DNA from: Bradyrhizobium guangzhouense
Lineage (GTDB): Bacteria; Pseudomonadota; Alphaproteobacteria; Rhizobiales; Xanthobacteraceae
NCBI RefSeq assembly: GCF_004114955.1
Contig: NZ_CP030053.1
Span: 3,410,001 to 3,474,000 of the forward strand
Direction: 5' to 3'
Length of the DNA stretch: 64,000 bases
The position numbers were made by a program, and so were the translations under genes. This document shows, in pieces, positions 1 to 8,821 of the stretch (the first letter of the stretch is position 1; each line of letters begins with the position of its first letter). The notes under the pieces are model-generated. The model saw nothing but the letters and a program-made list of their open reading frames with translations, searched no databases and was not told the origin of the DNA.

Positions 1-45
1 GCCAATCCGGCCACAATTGACCCCGAATCATGGGATTATCGAGCG

Positions 46-1326
46 ATGGATGAAACCATGACCGAAACCGTCCAAACTGCGCCGTTCGCACCCTTCGAGT
101 GGATGCTGTCGGCCCGCTATCTGCGGGCGCGGCGCAAGGAGGGATTCATCTCGGTCATTGCCGGGTTCTCCTTCCTCGGCATCATGCTGGGCGTCGCCAC
201 GCTGATCATCGTGATGGCGGTGATGAACGGTTTCCGGAAGGAACTGCTCGACAAGATCCTCGGGCTGAACGGCCACATTCTGGTCCAGCCGCTGGAATCG
301 CCGCTGACCGACTGGAAGGACGTCGCCGAGCGCATCAGCCAGGTCCAGGGCATCCGGCTAGCTGCCCCCGTGGTCGACGGCCAGGCGCTGGCGTCCTCGC
401 CCTGGAACGCCTCGGGCGTGCTGGTGCGCGGCATCCGCTCCGACGACCTCAACAACCTCACCTCGATCGCCAAGAACATCAAGCAGGGCTCGCTCGAGGG
501 CTTTGACGACGGGCAGGGCGTCGCGATCGGCCGCCGGCTCGCCGACCAGCTGTCGCTGCATGCCGGCGACAGCGTGACGCTGGTGGCGCCGAAAGGCGCG
601 GTGACGCCGATGGGCACGACGCCGCGCATCAAGCCTTACAAGATCGTCGCCGTGTTCGAGATCGGCATGTCCGAATACGACCTCGGGTTCGTCTTCATGC
701 CGCTCGCCGAGGCGCAGGCCTATTTCAACCGCAGCAACGACGTCACCTCGATCGAGGTTTTCACCAACAACCCCGACAAGATCGACGCCTTCCGCAAATC
801 GGTGACGGAGGCCGCGGGACGGCCGGTGTTCCTGGTCGACTGGCGGCAGCGCAACTCGACCTTCTTCAACGCGCTCCAGGTCGAGCGCAACGTGATGTTC
901 CTGATCCTGACCATGATCGTGCTGGTCGCCGCGCTCAACATCGTCTCCGGCCTGATCATGCTGGTGAAGGACAAGGGCAGCGACATCGCGATCCTGAGAA
1001 CGATGGGGGCCTCGCAAGGTTCGATCATGCGGATCTTCCTGATCACGGGCGCCTCGATCGGCGTGGTCGGCACGCTGGTCGGCTTCCTGGTTGGCCTCGT
1101 GATCTGCCTCAACATCGAATCCATCAGGCAATTCCTGTCCTGGCTGACCAGTACCGAGCTGTTCTCGCCGGAGCTCTACTTCCTGTCGAAACTGCCCGCC
1201 GAGATCGACGTCGGCGAGACCACGGCCGTCGTCATCATGGCGCTGACGCTGTCGTTCCTGGCGACGCTGTACCCGTCGTGGCGCGCCGCGCGCCTCGATC
1301 CGGTCGAAGCGCTGCGCTACGAGTGA
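46..1326 (+). CDS. lolC: LolC/LolE-family lipoprotein-releasing ABC permease
   Basis: Inner-membrane permease of the LolCDE complex, which uses ATP from LolD to extract outer-membrane-destined lipoproteins from the inner membrane and pass them to LolA. The 426-residue protein has the family layout: a first membrane span around residues 25-50 ([20 protein letters not shown]), a large periplasmic MacB-like domain, and three C-terminal spans of the FtsX type ending in the typical [15 protein letters not shown] tail. Length matches the family. The start could be the ATG at 46 or the in-frame ATG at 58. Its stop lies 7 bases before lolD, so the two are one operon. Alphaproteobacteria usually carry one LolC/E hybrid gene, so C versus E is not resolvable. 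Confidence 0.93.
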   Translation: MDETMTETVQTAPFAPFEWMLSARYLRARRKEGFISVIAGFSFLGIMLGVATLIIVMAVMNGFRKELLDKILGLNGHILVQPLESPLTDWKDVAERISQVQGIRLAAPVVDGQALASSPWNASGVLVRGIRSDDLNNLTSIAKNIKQGSLEGFDDGQGVAIGRRLADQLSLHAGDSVTLVAPKGAVTPMGTTPRIKPYKIVAVFEIGMSEYDLGFVFMPLAEAQAYFNRSNDVTSIEVFTNNPDKIDAFRKSVTEAAGRPVFLVDWRQRNSTFFNALQVERNVMFLILTMIVLVAALNIVSGLIMLVKDKGSDIAILRTMGASQGSIMRIFLITGASIGVVGTLVGFLVGLVICLNIESIRQFLSWLTSTELFSPELYFLSKLPAEIDVGETTAVVIMALTLSFLATLYPSWRAARLDPVEALRYE

Positions 1327-1333
1327 GGGGCTG

Positions 1334-2038
1334 ATGGAGCAGCAGCAGGGGGCTGAGGATGTACCGGTCATTTATCTCCACGAGATAAGGCGGCAGTACC
1401 TCCAGGGTGAAGCGGCGCTGACGATCCTCGACAACGCCAAGCTGGCGCTGTGGGCGGGGCAGTCGGTCGCGCTGGTCGCGCCATCAGGGTCGGGCAAGTC
1501 GACGCTGCTGCACATTGCGGGGCTGCTCGAGGCGCCCGATTCCGGCGAGGTCTATGTCAACGGCGCGCCGACCTCGCAGCTGCCCGACATCGAGCGCACC
1601 CAGCTCCGCCGCAGCGACATCGGCTTCGTCTACCAGTCGCACCGGCTGCTGCCGGAATTCTCGGCGCTGGAGAACGTCATGCTGCCGCAGATGATCCGCG
1701 GCCTGAAGAAGTCCGAGAGCGTCAAGCGCGCCAAGGAGATCCTCGGCTATCTCGGCCTCGGCGACCGCATCACGCATCGCCCGGCGGAGCTGTCGGGCGG
1801 CGAGCAGCAGCGCGTCGCGATCGCGCGCGCGGTCGCCAATGCGCCGCGCGTGCTGCTGGCGGACGAGCCGACCGGCAATCTCGATCCGCACACCGCCGAC
1901 CACGTGTTCCAGGCGCTGATGCAGCTGGTCAAGGCGACCAAGGTCTCGATGCTGATCGCGACCCACAACATGGAGCTCGCCGGCCGCATGGACCGGCGCG
2001 TGTCGCTGGCGAACGGCCAGGTCATCGAGCTCGAATAA
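1334..2038 (+). CDS. lolD: Lipoprotein-releasing ABC transporter ATP-binding protein LolD
   Basis: ATPase subunit that powers lipoprotein release by the LolCDE complex on the cytoplasmic face of the inner membrane. The 234-residue protein shows Walker A ([11 protein letters not shown]), Q-loop ([14 protein letters not shown]), ABC signature ([14 protein letters not shown]), Walker B with the following glutamate ([12 protein letters not shown]) and the switch histidine (IATHN). The VYQ..RLLPEF.ALENV pattern is that of the MacB/LolD/FtsE subfamily. It follows the permease by 7 bases and shares its promoter. A frame shadow in +1 is open but has no domain logic. Confidence 0.95.
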   Translation: MEQQQGAEDVPVIYLHEIRRQYLQGEAALTILDNAKLALWAGQSVALVAPSGSGKSTLLHIAGLLEAPDSGEVYVNGAPTSQLPDIERTQLRRSDIGFVYQSHRLLPEFSALENVMLPQMIRGLKKSESVKRAKEILGYLGLGDRITHRPAELSGGEQQRVAIARAVANAPRVLLADEPTGNLDPHTADHVFQALMQLVKATKVSMLIATHNMELAGRMDRRVSLANGQVIELE

Positions 2039-2422
2039 GCAAAAGTCGAAAACAACCCCATGCACAGTAGACGGCCGCGGCCGGCTACATCAGGGGTGAG
2101 GCGACGCAGGCCCCTGATCAATCAGGCCGATCCGCCGCGACGGCGCTAGGACCTATGGAGCGAACTTCGTAGGTGAAGTTCATGGTTCTGCAGAAATCGT
2201 GCGACACGCGCTCACTGCGCTGGATCAATCTTCCGTGGACGCTAACTCGGTGACGGGGCGGTTCCGAGCGCATTCGCGCGACCTTGGAAAGAACAACCGA
2301 CGACGCTCGCACAGCAAATGCGCGCAGCCGAATAGCCATGGATTTCATACGTCGATCTTGCAGCTGCAAGACACCTGGTATTATCCTAGCACTCCCAAGC
2401 CCTCCGTCCGCAGGACCACTCC
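2039..2422. other. Intergenic region lolD to XRE regulator
   Basis: This 384-base stretch has no convincing gene. Short open frames exist on both strands but lack a ribosome binding site or recognisable protein. It contains one clean inverted repeat at 2162-2181 (GAACTTC, 6-base loop, GAAGTTC). The promoter of the downstream XRE-family gene must lie in its right half, which is relatively A/T-rich near 2340-2395. Confidence 0.5.
2162..2181. repeat. Perfect 7-bp inverted repeat (hairpin or operator-like)
   Basis: GAACTTC and GAAGTTC are separated by GTAGGT. The repeat is perfect but lies about 240 bases before the nearest start codon, so a role as an operator of the XRE gene is only a guess. 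It is not an SOS box, because the GAAC/GTTC elements are inverted rather than direct. Confidence 0.35.
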
Positions 2423-3196
2423 ATGGCCGACCCCCGCCGCGTCGAATTCGGTGATTTCCTCCGTTCCCGCCGCGAAAAGCTGTCGCCGAAGAACGTGGGC
2501 CTTCCCGCGGGCCAGAGGCGGCGCACCGCGGGGCTGCGGCGCGAGGAGGTGGCGCAGCTCGCCGGCATCGGGGTCGACTGGTACATCCGCCTCGAGCAGG
2601 GGCGCACCGTCAGCCCGTCGGTCACGACGGTCGATGCGCTGGCGCGCGCGTTGCGGCTGAGCAAGACCGAGCATGCGCATCTCAAGGACCTCGCGCGCGA
2701 TGGCGATCGGCGTCCCTTTGTCCGGGAAGTGGTGCCGCCGGCCATTCGGCGCCTGGTCGAGAGCCTGCCGCATCCGGCCTACATCACGGGCAGGCGCTGG
2801 GACGTGCTGGCCTGGAACGAGGCCGCCGAGGAGATCTTCGCGTTCGGCCGGCTGCCGGAAGAGGATCGCAACACGCTGCTGTTGATGATGACCAACAAGA
2901 AGACCCGGAAATCCTACGGGGCAGGCTGGGCTGACGTCGCCAAGCGCATGGTCGCGATGTTTCGCGCCAGCCACGACGTCTGGGCCGGCGATCCCGCCTT
3001 TGCCGAATTGCTGACGCGCCTGCGCGCAGGTAGTCCCGAGTTCGTCAAATGGTGGGGCGCGCACGAGGTGCACGGCACCTTGTCGGGCCGCAAGACCATG
3101 ACCCATCCGACCAAGGGCGTGCTGCATTTCGAGCACGCCAGCTTTCAGGCCAATGACGATCCGGCACTGAAGCTCGTGATCTACACGCCGGTGTGA
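2423..3196 (+). CDS. XRE-family regulator with MmyB-like ligand-binding domain
   Basis: Probable DNA-binding transcription factor. Residues about 8-70 form the helix-turn-helix typical of this group (FLRSRREKLSP, GLRREEVAQLAGIGVDWYIRLEQG, LARALRL). Residues about 100-257 match the MmyB-like ligand-binding domain (RPAI..LVESLPHPAYITGRRWDVLAWNEAA, then GW.D...RMVAMFRA and the FVKWW....V.G..SG.K...HP..G.L.FEH pattern). The domain is known to bind small hydrophobic ligands in homologues; the ligand here is unknown. Members often repress a neighbouring oxidoreductase gene; none is adjacent here, so the target is not evident. Confidence 0.88.
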   Translation: MADPRRVEFGDFLRSRREKLSPKNVGLPAGQRRRTAGLRREEVAQLAGIGVDWYIRLEQGRTVSPSVTTVDALARALRLSKTEHAHLKDLARDGDRRPFVREVVPPAIRRLVESLPHPAYITGRRWDVLAWNEAAEEIFAFGRLPEEDRNTLLLMMTNKKTRKSYGAGWADVAKRMVAMFRASHDVWAGDPAFAELLTRLRAGSPEFVKWWGAHEVHGTLSGRKTMTHPTKGVLHFEHASFQANDDPALKLVIYTPV

Positions 3197-3217
3197 GTCC
3201 GGCAACCAAGGTTTAAC

Positions 3218-4009
3218 TCACTGCGCGAAATCTTGCAGGCCGCCGAGGGCTTCCTTGCAACGTGCCGCGAACGCCATCAGGTAGCCGCCAATCTCCTTGG
3301 CAAGATCGTCGCCGGGCTCGAGGTCCTGCAGGCTCATGTTGATGGCATAGACCGGCAGGCTCTCGACGACGATCGGCGTGGCGACGGCGAGCACGCCTGG
3401 CTGCCAGGAGGCGGCACAATAGCCTTCGCGTCTGACGGCGCGAATTGACTTCTGCACGTCGGCGACCAGCGCCCTGGTTGCGGCGGCACTGCGTCGCCTG
3501 AACTGCGCGATCAGCCTGTCGCGTTCGCTGTCCGGGATGCCTGCGAGATAGGCGCGGCCCAGCGAGGTCAGCTCCATCGGAACCTGCTGGCCGGCGACGA
3601 TGCTGCGCAACGTCGGGCGCGGATTGTAGCGAATGGATTCCAGGTAGACCATCATTGCGCGGTCGGCGGTCGCGAGACCGACGTTCAACTTGCGCCGCGT
3701 CGATTCAGCCCGCATCAGGGGACCGAGGACTTTGAGCGCCGGAGAGCCCATGCGAACGGCGTGGCCAAGGCTGAGAACCGCGGCCGCCAGCCGATAATTC
3801 CGCTCCGCTCGGATCTCGTCGAGCATGCCGAAAGCGACCAGCGTCTTGGTTAGGCGGCTGACGGTGGAGCGGGGTAGGCCGGTGCGTTCGGCGATCTCGC
3901 CGTTGCCGAGCGTGTCGACGCCGGGCCGGAAGGCGCGCAGGATTTCGATGCCTCTTTCCAGCGACCTGTTGCCGTTCGCGCCGCCGGAATACTGCCGTGG
4001 CAAGGCCAT
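3218..4009 (-). CDS. IclR-family transcriptional regulator
   Basis: 263-residue regulator with an N-terminal winged helix (RSLERGIEILRAFRPG, then GNGEIAERTGLPRSTVSRLTKTL) and a C-terminal IclR effector domain (residues about 95-255, with SLGRAYLAGIPDSERD and the GYCAASWQPGVLAVATPIV stretch). The start has a good upstream GAGGAG. It is divergent from the crotonase / acyl-CoA ligase / permease cluster, the usual arrangement for an IclR protein controlling a catabolic operon, often with the substrate or a CoA intermediate as effector. A 15-bp palindrome at 4028-4042 just upstream of its start is a candidate operator. Target assignment is inference from position. Confidence 0.9.
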   Translation of the reverse strand: MALPRQYSGGANGNRSLERGIEILRAFRPGVDTLGNGEIAERTGLPRSTVSRLTKTLVAFGMLDEIRAERNYRLAAAVLSLGHAVRMGSPALKVLGPLMRAESTRRKLNVGLATADRAMMVYLESIRYNPRPTLRSIVAGQQVPMELTSLGRAYLAGIPDSERDRLIAQFRRRSAAATRALVADVQKSIRAVRREGYCAASWQPGVLAVATPIVVESLPVYAINMSLQDLEPGDDLAKEIGGYLMAFAARCKEALGGLQDFAQ

Positions 4010-4027
4010 GTCGGCTCCTCAAGCTCA

Positions 4028-4042
4028 TTCCATCCAGTGGAA
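4028..4042. promoter_or_regulatory. Candidate IclR operator (TTCCA-N5-TGGAA)
   Basis: A perfect dyad TTCCA-N5-TGGAA begins 18 bases upstream of the IclR-family start codon. Its arms match those known for IclR-type sites (E. coli IclR sites carry TGGAA...TTCCA arms), though in the opposite order. Position suits autoregulation; control of the divergent operon is also possible. No binding data can be inferred. Confidence 0.45.
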
Positions 4043-4185
4043 ATGACCGATATTCGCTTTTATGGCAGTCCGGTATAGAGGCAAGCAATAAATCAGAACC
4101 AAGTCCCGTCGGGAGTACGAAACGCAATGTCTGAAGACCCGCTGAGGTAACCGTCCGGCGCGATCCGCTCCGCGGCTTCGACAAG

Positions 4186-4201
4186 CCAGACTTCGGTCTG
4201 G
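4186..4201. promoter_or_regulatory. 6-bp hairpin with TTCG tetraloop in the IclR/crotonase divergent region
   Basis: CCAGAC-TTCG-GTCTGG is a perfect stem closed by a C(UUCG)G loop, which is exceptionally stable as RNA. There is no T-run after it, so it is not a standard terminator. It lies about 130 bases before the crotonase start and could be an operator dyad or a leader hairpin. Confidence 0.4.
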
Positions 4202-4329
4202 AACGAAATCTCGCTTATCCCCCAGGCGCTACGCGCCGAGACACCCGGGTCGGTATCTGCCGACACGGCCGAAATGACGCGTCCTTCGTGATGAACATTG
4301 GGCGCCCCGGTGCAGAACAAGGCTCGTAC

Positions 4330-5121
4330 ATGACTTATCAACTGATCGAATTCTCCGTTGCGTCAGGCGTTGCCACGATCGTGCTGGACAGGCCTGATCG
4401 CCGCAACGCCATGAGCGACGAGATGCGCTCCGAATTCGTGGATGCGCTGCAGCGCGTTGCCGCCGATGGTGCGATCCGGGCGCTGGTCCTGACTGGACGC
4501 GGCAGCGCGTTTTGCGCTGGCGGTGATATCAGCGGGATGAAGCGGCGCCTGGACGCACCGCAAGGTGAGGTCGCGTTCAACGGTTGGAGCAGGCAACAAG
4601 GCGTGCACCGCGCACAAACCCTGTTGCTCAACCTTCCCAAGCCCACCATCGCGGCGGTGAACGGAGCCGCGGCTGGTCTTGGCGCCGATACCGCCCTCGC
4701 GTGCGATTTCCTGATCGGCTCGGAGCGCTCGAAACTCACTTGGTCCTACATCAGGCGCGGATTGATCCCGGATGGCGGCGGCCTGTACTTTCTGCCGCGG
4801 AGGGTCGGCCTTGCGAAGGCGAAGGAGCTGATCTTCACGGGCCGTATGGTCGAAGCCGAGGAAGCGCTTGCGCTTGGCATTCTCGATCGCAAGGTGGCTG
4901 CCAGCGAGCTGCTTCCCGCTGCACAAGCCTGGGCCGCAGAGCTGGCACTGGCGTCACCGACGGCGCTGGCGTTGGGCAAGGGTATTCTCAACCAGACGTT
5001 CGAGCGATCGGCCCACGAGATCTTCGGTCTCGGCAGTCAGGCGCAAGCGATCTGCTATACCAGCGCCGAGCACCGTGATGCGGTGGTGGCGTTCCTGTCC
5101 AAATCCTCTGGAAAGGAATGA
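4330..5121 (+). CDS. Enoyl-CoA hydratase/isomerase family protein
   Basis: 263-residue crotonase-fold protein acting on an acyl-CoA. Oxyanion-hole segments are visible (SAFCAGGDISGM; TIAAVNGAAAGLGAD). At the two usual hydratase glutamates the sequence has Asp (GADTALACD) and Tyr (SYIRRGLIPDGGG). It instead has the PDGGG aspartate at the place where PaaG-type isomerases have a catalytic Asp, so an isomerase or related reaction is as likely as hydration. The start chosen is the ATG at 4330, where family homology begins; an upstream in-frame ATG at 4288 lacks support. Four bases separate it from the acyl-CoA ligase gene, so they are co-transcribed. Confidence 0.88.
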   Translation: MTYQLIEFSVASGVATIVLDRPDRRNAMSDEMRSEFVDALQRVAADGAIRALVLTGRGSAFCAGGDISGMKRRLDAPQGEVAFNGWSRQQGVHRAQTLLLNLPKPTIAAVNGAAAGLGADTALACDFLIGSERSKLTWSYIRRGLIPDGGGLYFLPRRVGLAKAKELIFTGRMVEAEEALALGILDRKVAASELLPAAQAWAAELALASPTALALGKGILNQTFERSAHEIFGLGSQAQAICYTSAEHRDAVVAFLSKSSGKE

Positions 5122-5125
5122 TGTC

Positions 5126-7225
5126 ATGAACGCGATCGCCCGCCTCATTCGTCCGCGGAGCGTTGCGGTGATCGGCGCGTCCGCCGACCCCGCAAAGACG
5201 TCGGGACGACCGGTGTCGTTCCTGCAAAAGCATGGCTTTGCCGGCGCGATATATCCCGTCAACCCAAAGGTTGAACGTATCGCCGGACTCATGTGCTATC
5301 CGGAGGTCGCCGCGCTTCCTGCCGTGCCCGATGTCGGCATCGTTCTCTTGGGGGCGGAACGCGCGCATCTTGCCGTGCGAGAGCTCTCCCAGCGCGGCGC
5401 TGCCGCCGCGATCGTTCTTGCCAGCGGCTACACCGAAACCGGCGCAGAGGGGGCGCTGCGCCAGAGGCAGCTCATCGAGGCTGCCGGTGCGATGCGGCTC
5501 CTCGGCCCCAATACCATCGGGCTCGTCAACCTGACCGACAACATCGTCCTCTCTGCCTCGGGCGCGTTGGCGATGGATCATTTCACCGCCGGCTCGATCG
5601 GAGTGGTGTCGCAAAGCGGAGGAATCCTCGGGGCGCTGCTCTCGCGCGCCGCCGCGCGCGGGATCGGGCTGTCGAAGCTGGTATCAACCAGCAACGAGGC
5701 TGATCTGGAGCTTTCGGACTTCATTGAATTTCTTGCGGCGGACGAGGCGACCCGCGTGATCGCGCTCTACATCGAGGCGATCCGTCATCCGCTCCGCTTC
5801 CGCGAAGCGGTGCGCAAGGCACGGCAGGCAGGCAAGCCTGTTGTGGCATTCAAGATCGGTCGCTCGGAAGCCGGCGCGAAGGCAGCCGTGTCGCACACTG
5901 GCGCTCTCGCCGGATCGGACCGGATGTACGACGCCCTGTTCCGTCAGCTCGGCGTGCTCAGGGCGCAGACGTTTGAGGAACTGCTCGATATTCCGGCGGC
6001 CCTTGCCGCCGGCAGGATGCTCACCGGCAAGCGCGTGGCGATCCTCACATCGACCGGGGGTGCCGGGACGATCGTCTCCGACAGCCTCGGCGTCGCCGGG
6101 TTCGAGACGCCTGCGCCCGACGGCGAGACCGCGGCCCAGCTCAGATCGCTGCAATCCGGGTCCCACGCCAATCTCGACCGCAACCCGGTCGACCTGACCC
6201 TGGCTGGCCTCGAACCGGACGTGCTGCGAGGAGCCATCCGTGCCCTGCTGGCCAGCCCGTCCTATGATGCGCTGACTGTCATTGCGGGGTCGTCGGCAGT
6301 CGGCTCACCCGCGCTGCTTGCCGATGCCATCCGTGATTGTCTGCCGATGTCCGGCAAGCCGATCATCGCCTATGTCAGTCCGCACGCGCCGAATGTCGGG
6401 TCGGCTCTCACGGCGCAAGGTGTGCCGGCCTACACATCGGCGGAAAGCTGTGCGTCCGCGCTCTCCGGCCTGCTGAGGGCATCGCAGCCGTTGCAGAGCG
6501 ACGTCGTCGTGGGCGCTGCAAACCATGTCGATGTCAGCGATATCCCCGCGGGCTCGCTCGACGAGGCCGCTGCAAAGGCGCTCTTTGCCAGGTTCGGCAT
6601 TCCCACGGTCGCAGAGCGGGTCGTCCAGACGCCGGCCGAGGCGGAGGCGGCGGCGCGCGAGCTCGGCGGCAAGGTCGTGCTCAAAATCCTCTCCGGCGAG
6701 ATCACGCACAAGAGCGACGTGGGTGGCGTCGCCCTCAATCTCACGCCCGAAACCATCGGTCGTCGGCTGGCGCGCATGGCTGAAGATGTGGAAGCCGCGA
6801 CCGGCCAGCGGCCGCAACGCTTCCTCGTGCAGGAAATGGTCTCTGGTGGCACCGAGTTGATTCTGGGGTTGCACCGCGATCCGCTAGGAACGGCCGTTCT
6901 GCTCGGCATGGGCGGTGTCACCGCGGAGCTGTTCCAGGATACGACCATGCGCCTCCTGCCGGCGCAGGGCGGATTGAGCCGCGAGGATGCGCGCTCAATG
7001 CTGCGTGAGCTCAAGACCAGGCCGCTGCTGGACGGATTCAGAGGACGACCAAAAGCCGACGTCGAGGCTGTTGTCTCGACCGTCGTGGCCTTCTCGGAGA
7101 TGGCGGCAGCGCTCGGCGGGCGCCTGATCGAGGCCGAGATCAATCCGGTGTTCGCCTTGGCGGCCGGACAGGGCGTGCGGGCCGCTGATGGCGTTGCGGT
7201 GCTTGGACCAGCCGGGCCGGTCTGA
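5126..7225 (+). CDS. NDP-forming acyl-CoA synthetase (acetate-CoA ligase family)
   Basis: 699-residue fused alpha-beta acyl-CoA synthetase of the ADP-forming acetyl-CoA synthetase / succinyl-CoA ligase superfamily, which makes an acyl-CoA from the free acid with NTP. The N-terminal CoA-binding Rossmann domain is clear (LIRPRSVAVIGASADPAKTSGR). Next come the succinyl-CoA-ligase-like part with the phospho-histidine segment (AVSHTGALAGSD) and a C-terminal ATP-grasp domain (residues about 480-690: KVVLKILSGEITHKSDVGGV, QEMVSGGTELILG, EINPVFA). The start follows the crotonase stop by 4 bases with GGAATG just before. The same frame stays open upstream through the crotonase gene, but that part is shadow. 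Substrate is unknown; neighbours suggest a carboxylate imported by the next gene. Confidence 0.9.
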   Translation: MNAIARLIRPRSVAVIGASADPAKTSGRPVSFLQKHGFAGAIYPVNPKVERIAGLMCYPEVAALPAVPDVGIVLLGAERAHLAVRELSQRGAAAAIVLASGYTETGAEGALRQRQLIEAAGAMRLLGPNTIGLVNLTDNIVLSASGALAMDHFTAGSIGVVSQSGGILGALLSRAAARGIGLSKLVSTSNEADLELSDFIEFLAADEATRVIALYIEAIRHPLRFREAVRKARQAGKPVVAFKIGRSEAGAKAAVSHTGALAGSDRMYDALFRQLGVLRAQTFEELLDIPAALAAGRMLTGKRVAILTSTGGAGTIVSDSLGVAGFETPAPDGETAAQLRSLQSGSHANLDRNPVDLTLAGLEPDVLRGAIRALLASPSYDALTVIAGSSAVGSPALLADAIRDCLPMSGKPIIAYVSPHAPNVGSALTAQGVPAYTSAESCASALSGLLRASQPLQSDVVVGAANHVDVSDIPAGSLDEAAAKALFARFGIPTVAERVVQTPAEAEAAARELGGKVVLKILSGEITHKSDVGGVALNLTPETIGRRLARMAEDVEAATGQRPQRFLVQEMVSGGTELILGLHRDPLGTAVLLGMGGVTAELFQDTTMRLLPAQGGLSREDARSMLRELKTRPLLDGFRGRPKADVEAVVSTVVAFSEMAAALGGRLIEAEINPVFALAAGQGVRAADGVAVLGPAGPV

Positions 7226-7270
7226 TCAAGCCCGGCGCTCGCCGATATCGAAAAAACATGGAGGATATGC

Positions 7271-8767
7271 ATGTCGACACTGGTTCATGCCGGGTCCGCG
7301 ACGACCGAGGTCAGCGCCAGGAAATTGCTGAGCGTTCTGATCGGCCTTGCGATCATGACCGCCATCATCATGGCGCCGTCGCCCGCCGGTCTTTCGCTTG
7401 CCGGGCAGCGTGTCATCGCCGTGATGGTCTTCGTGGTGCTGATGTGGATCACCGAGGCCATTCCGTACGGCGTCAGCGCGGTTGCGCTTGTGCTTCTGCT
7501 GATACTGGCTCTCGGGTTTTCACCTGCCGCGAACGGGGTTGGGCCAATCCTTGGAACGGCAAAGGCCATCCCGCTTGCGCTGAGTGGGTTCTCGAACGGC
7601 GGCTGGCTGTTCGTCGCGGCAGGGCTTGCAATGGCCGCAGCAATTACGAGCACGGGTCTCGAGAAGCGCGTTGCCTATCTGATCCTGAAGCTGGTCGGTG
7701 CAAAGACCCATGCGATCATGCTCGGGATCATCCTGACCGCATTTGCACTCACCTTCTTCATTCCATCGGTGATTGCGCGCGCTGCAACGCTGGTTCCGAT
7801 CGTAATCGGATTGACGGAGGCTTTTGGTCTGCCGCGCAGCAGCCAGATCGGCAAGGCAATGTTGCTGCTGGCGGGCATTCTGCCATCCGTGACCGGGGTC
7901 GGTGTCCTCACGGGCGCGGCGCCCAATCCGGTGATGGTCAACTTCCTCACCGGCGCCGGCCAAATCCAGGTCAGTTATGTCGACTGGTTGATCTACCTTT
8001 TCCCGTACACTGTGGTGTTTTCCGGTGCGCTCTATGTTCTGGTGACCCGGCTTTTCAAATTTGAATTCACAGAATTGCCGGGAGGGAGCGACTACGTCTC
8101 CGCGCGGATCGCGGAATTAGGGCCGATGTCGAGCCTTGAAAAGAGAGCGTCAGCGATCATGGTGGTGACGATCCTGCTCTGGGCGACTGACAAGATACAC
8201 CACGTCGAGGCGTCCGCCATTTCGGTTTTCTGCGTGCTGCTGCTCGTTTTGCCAGGCGTCGGCGTTACCACCTGCAATGACCTCTACAAGCGGATCGACT
8301 GGAATTCGATCCTGTTGTTCGGCGCGGGCATCTCGATGGCCGAGATGCTGTCCAAGACCGGAGGGGCGGCCTGGTTGGCGAAGGTCGCGTTCGTCGAGTC
8401 GGGGATGGGGGAGTTGTCGGTTACAGCGCTCGCGATCATGATCTTCGTCGTCGTGTTCTTCGTTCGCTTTTGCTTTACCAGCATCACGTCGTGTCTCACC
8501 GCGATCACACCTGCGATCATCGGCTTTCTGGTATCTCTGAATAATCCCGCGCTGCCAATCGTCGGTATCGTGCTCGGTGTCGCCCTGATCGCGCAGTGCC
8601 TCTCGATCATTCCCGTGACCTCGGCCCCAGCCATGATCGCTTATGGCGCGGGCGGTTTCACGACGCGGGACATGATGCGCCTGGGCCTGCCGCTCGCGGC
8701 CATCATGTATGGCTTGATCGTGCTGTTCATGTTCACCTATTGGCCGCTCGTCGGTCTTTGGACGTGA
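7271..8767 (+). CDS. SLC13/DASS-family anion permease (sodium:carboxylate symporter type)
   Basis: 498-residue integral membrane protein with about 12 predicted spans. Family marks include the N-terminal MWITEAIPYGVSAVALVLLL segment, the SVIARAATLVPIV region, the LLFGAGISMAEMLSKTG stretch and the C-terminal SIIPVTSAPAMIAYGAGGF segment. DASS members move di- or tricarboxylates, sulfate or arsenite-like anions with sodium. It is the third gene behind the crotonase and acyl-CoA ligase, 45 bases downstream with a GGAGG-like site (catggaggatatgc), so it likely imports the acid that the ligase activates. A shorter start at a downstream ATG is unlikely given the first span. Confidence 0.88.
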   Translation: MSTLVHAGSATTEVSARKLLSVLIGLAIMTAIIMAPSPAGLSLAGQRVIAVMVFVVLMWITEAIPYGVSAVALVLLLILALGFSPAANGVGPILGTAKAIPLALSGFSNGGWLFVAAGLAMAAAITSTGLEKRVAYLILKLVGAKTHAIMLGIILTAFALTFFIPSVIARAATLVPIVIGLTEAFGLPRSSQIGKAMLLLAGILPSVTGVGVLTGAAPNPVMVNFLTGAGQIQVSYVDWLIYLFPYTVVFSGALYVLVTRLFKFEFTELPGGSDYVSARIAELGPMSSLEKRASAIMVVTILLWATDKIHHVEASAISVFCVLLLVLPGVGVTTCNDLYKRIDWNSILLFGAGISMAEMLSKTGGAAWLAKVAFVESGMGELSVTALAIMIFVVVFFVRFCFTSITSCLTAITPAIIGFLVSLNNPALPIVGIVLGVALIAQCLSIIPVTSAPAMIAYGAGGFTTRDMMRLGLPLAAIMYGLIVLFMFTYWPLVGLWT

Positions 8768-8821
8768 ACACGCCGGTGTAGGACGTCGCCTCGTCCAAAT
8801 TAGGTGCCACGAACTTGCGTC

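Noticed and set aside
2118..2369. Minus-strand 83-codon frame between lolD and the XRE gene
   Set aside because: No ribosome site, no recognisable sequence, and no conserved neighbour logic.
4093..4341. Minus-strand 82-codon frame in the IclR/crotonase divergent region
   Set aside because: It covers the regulatory region and has no family-like sequence or ribosome site.
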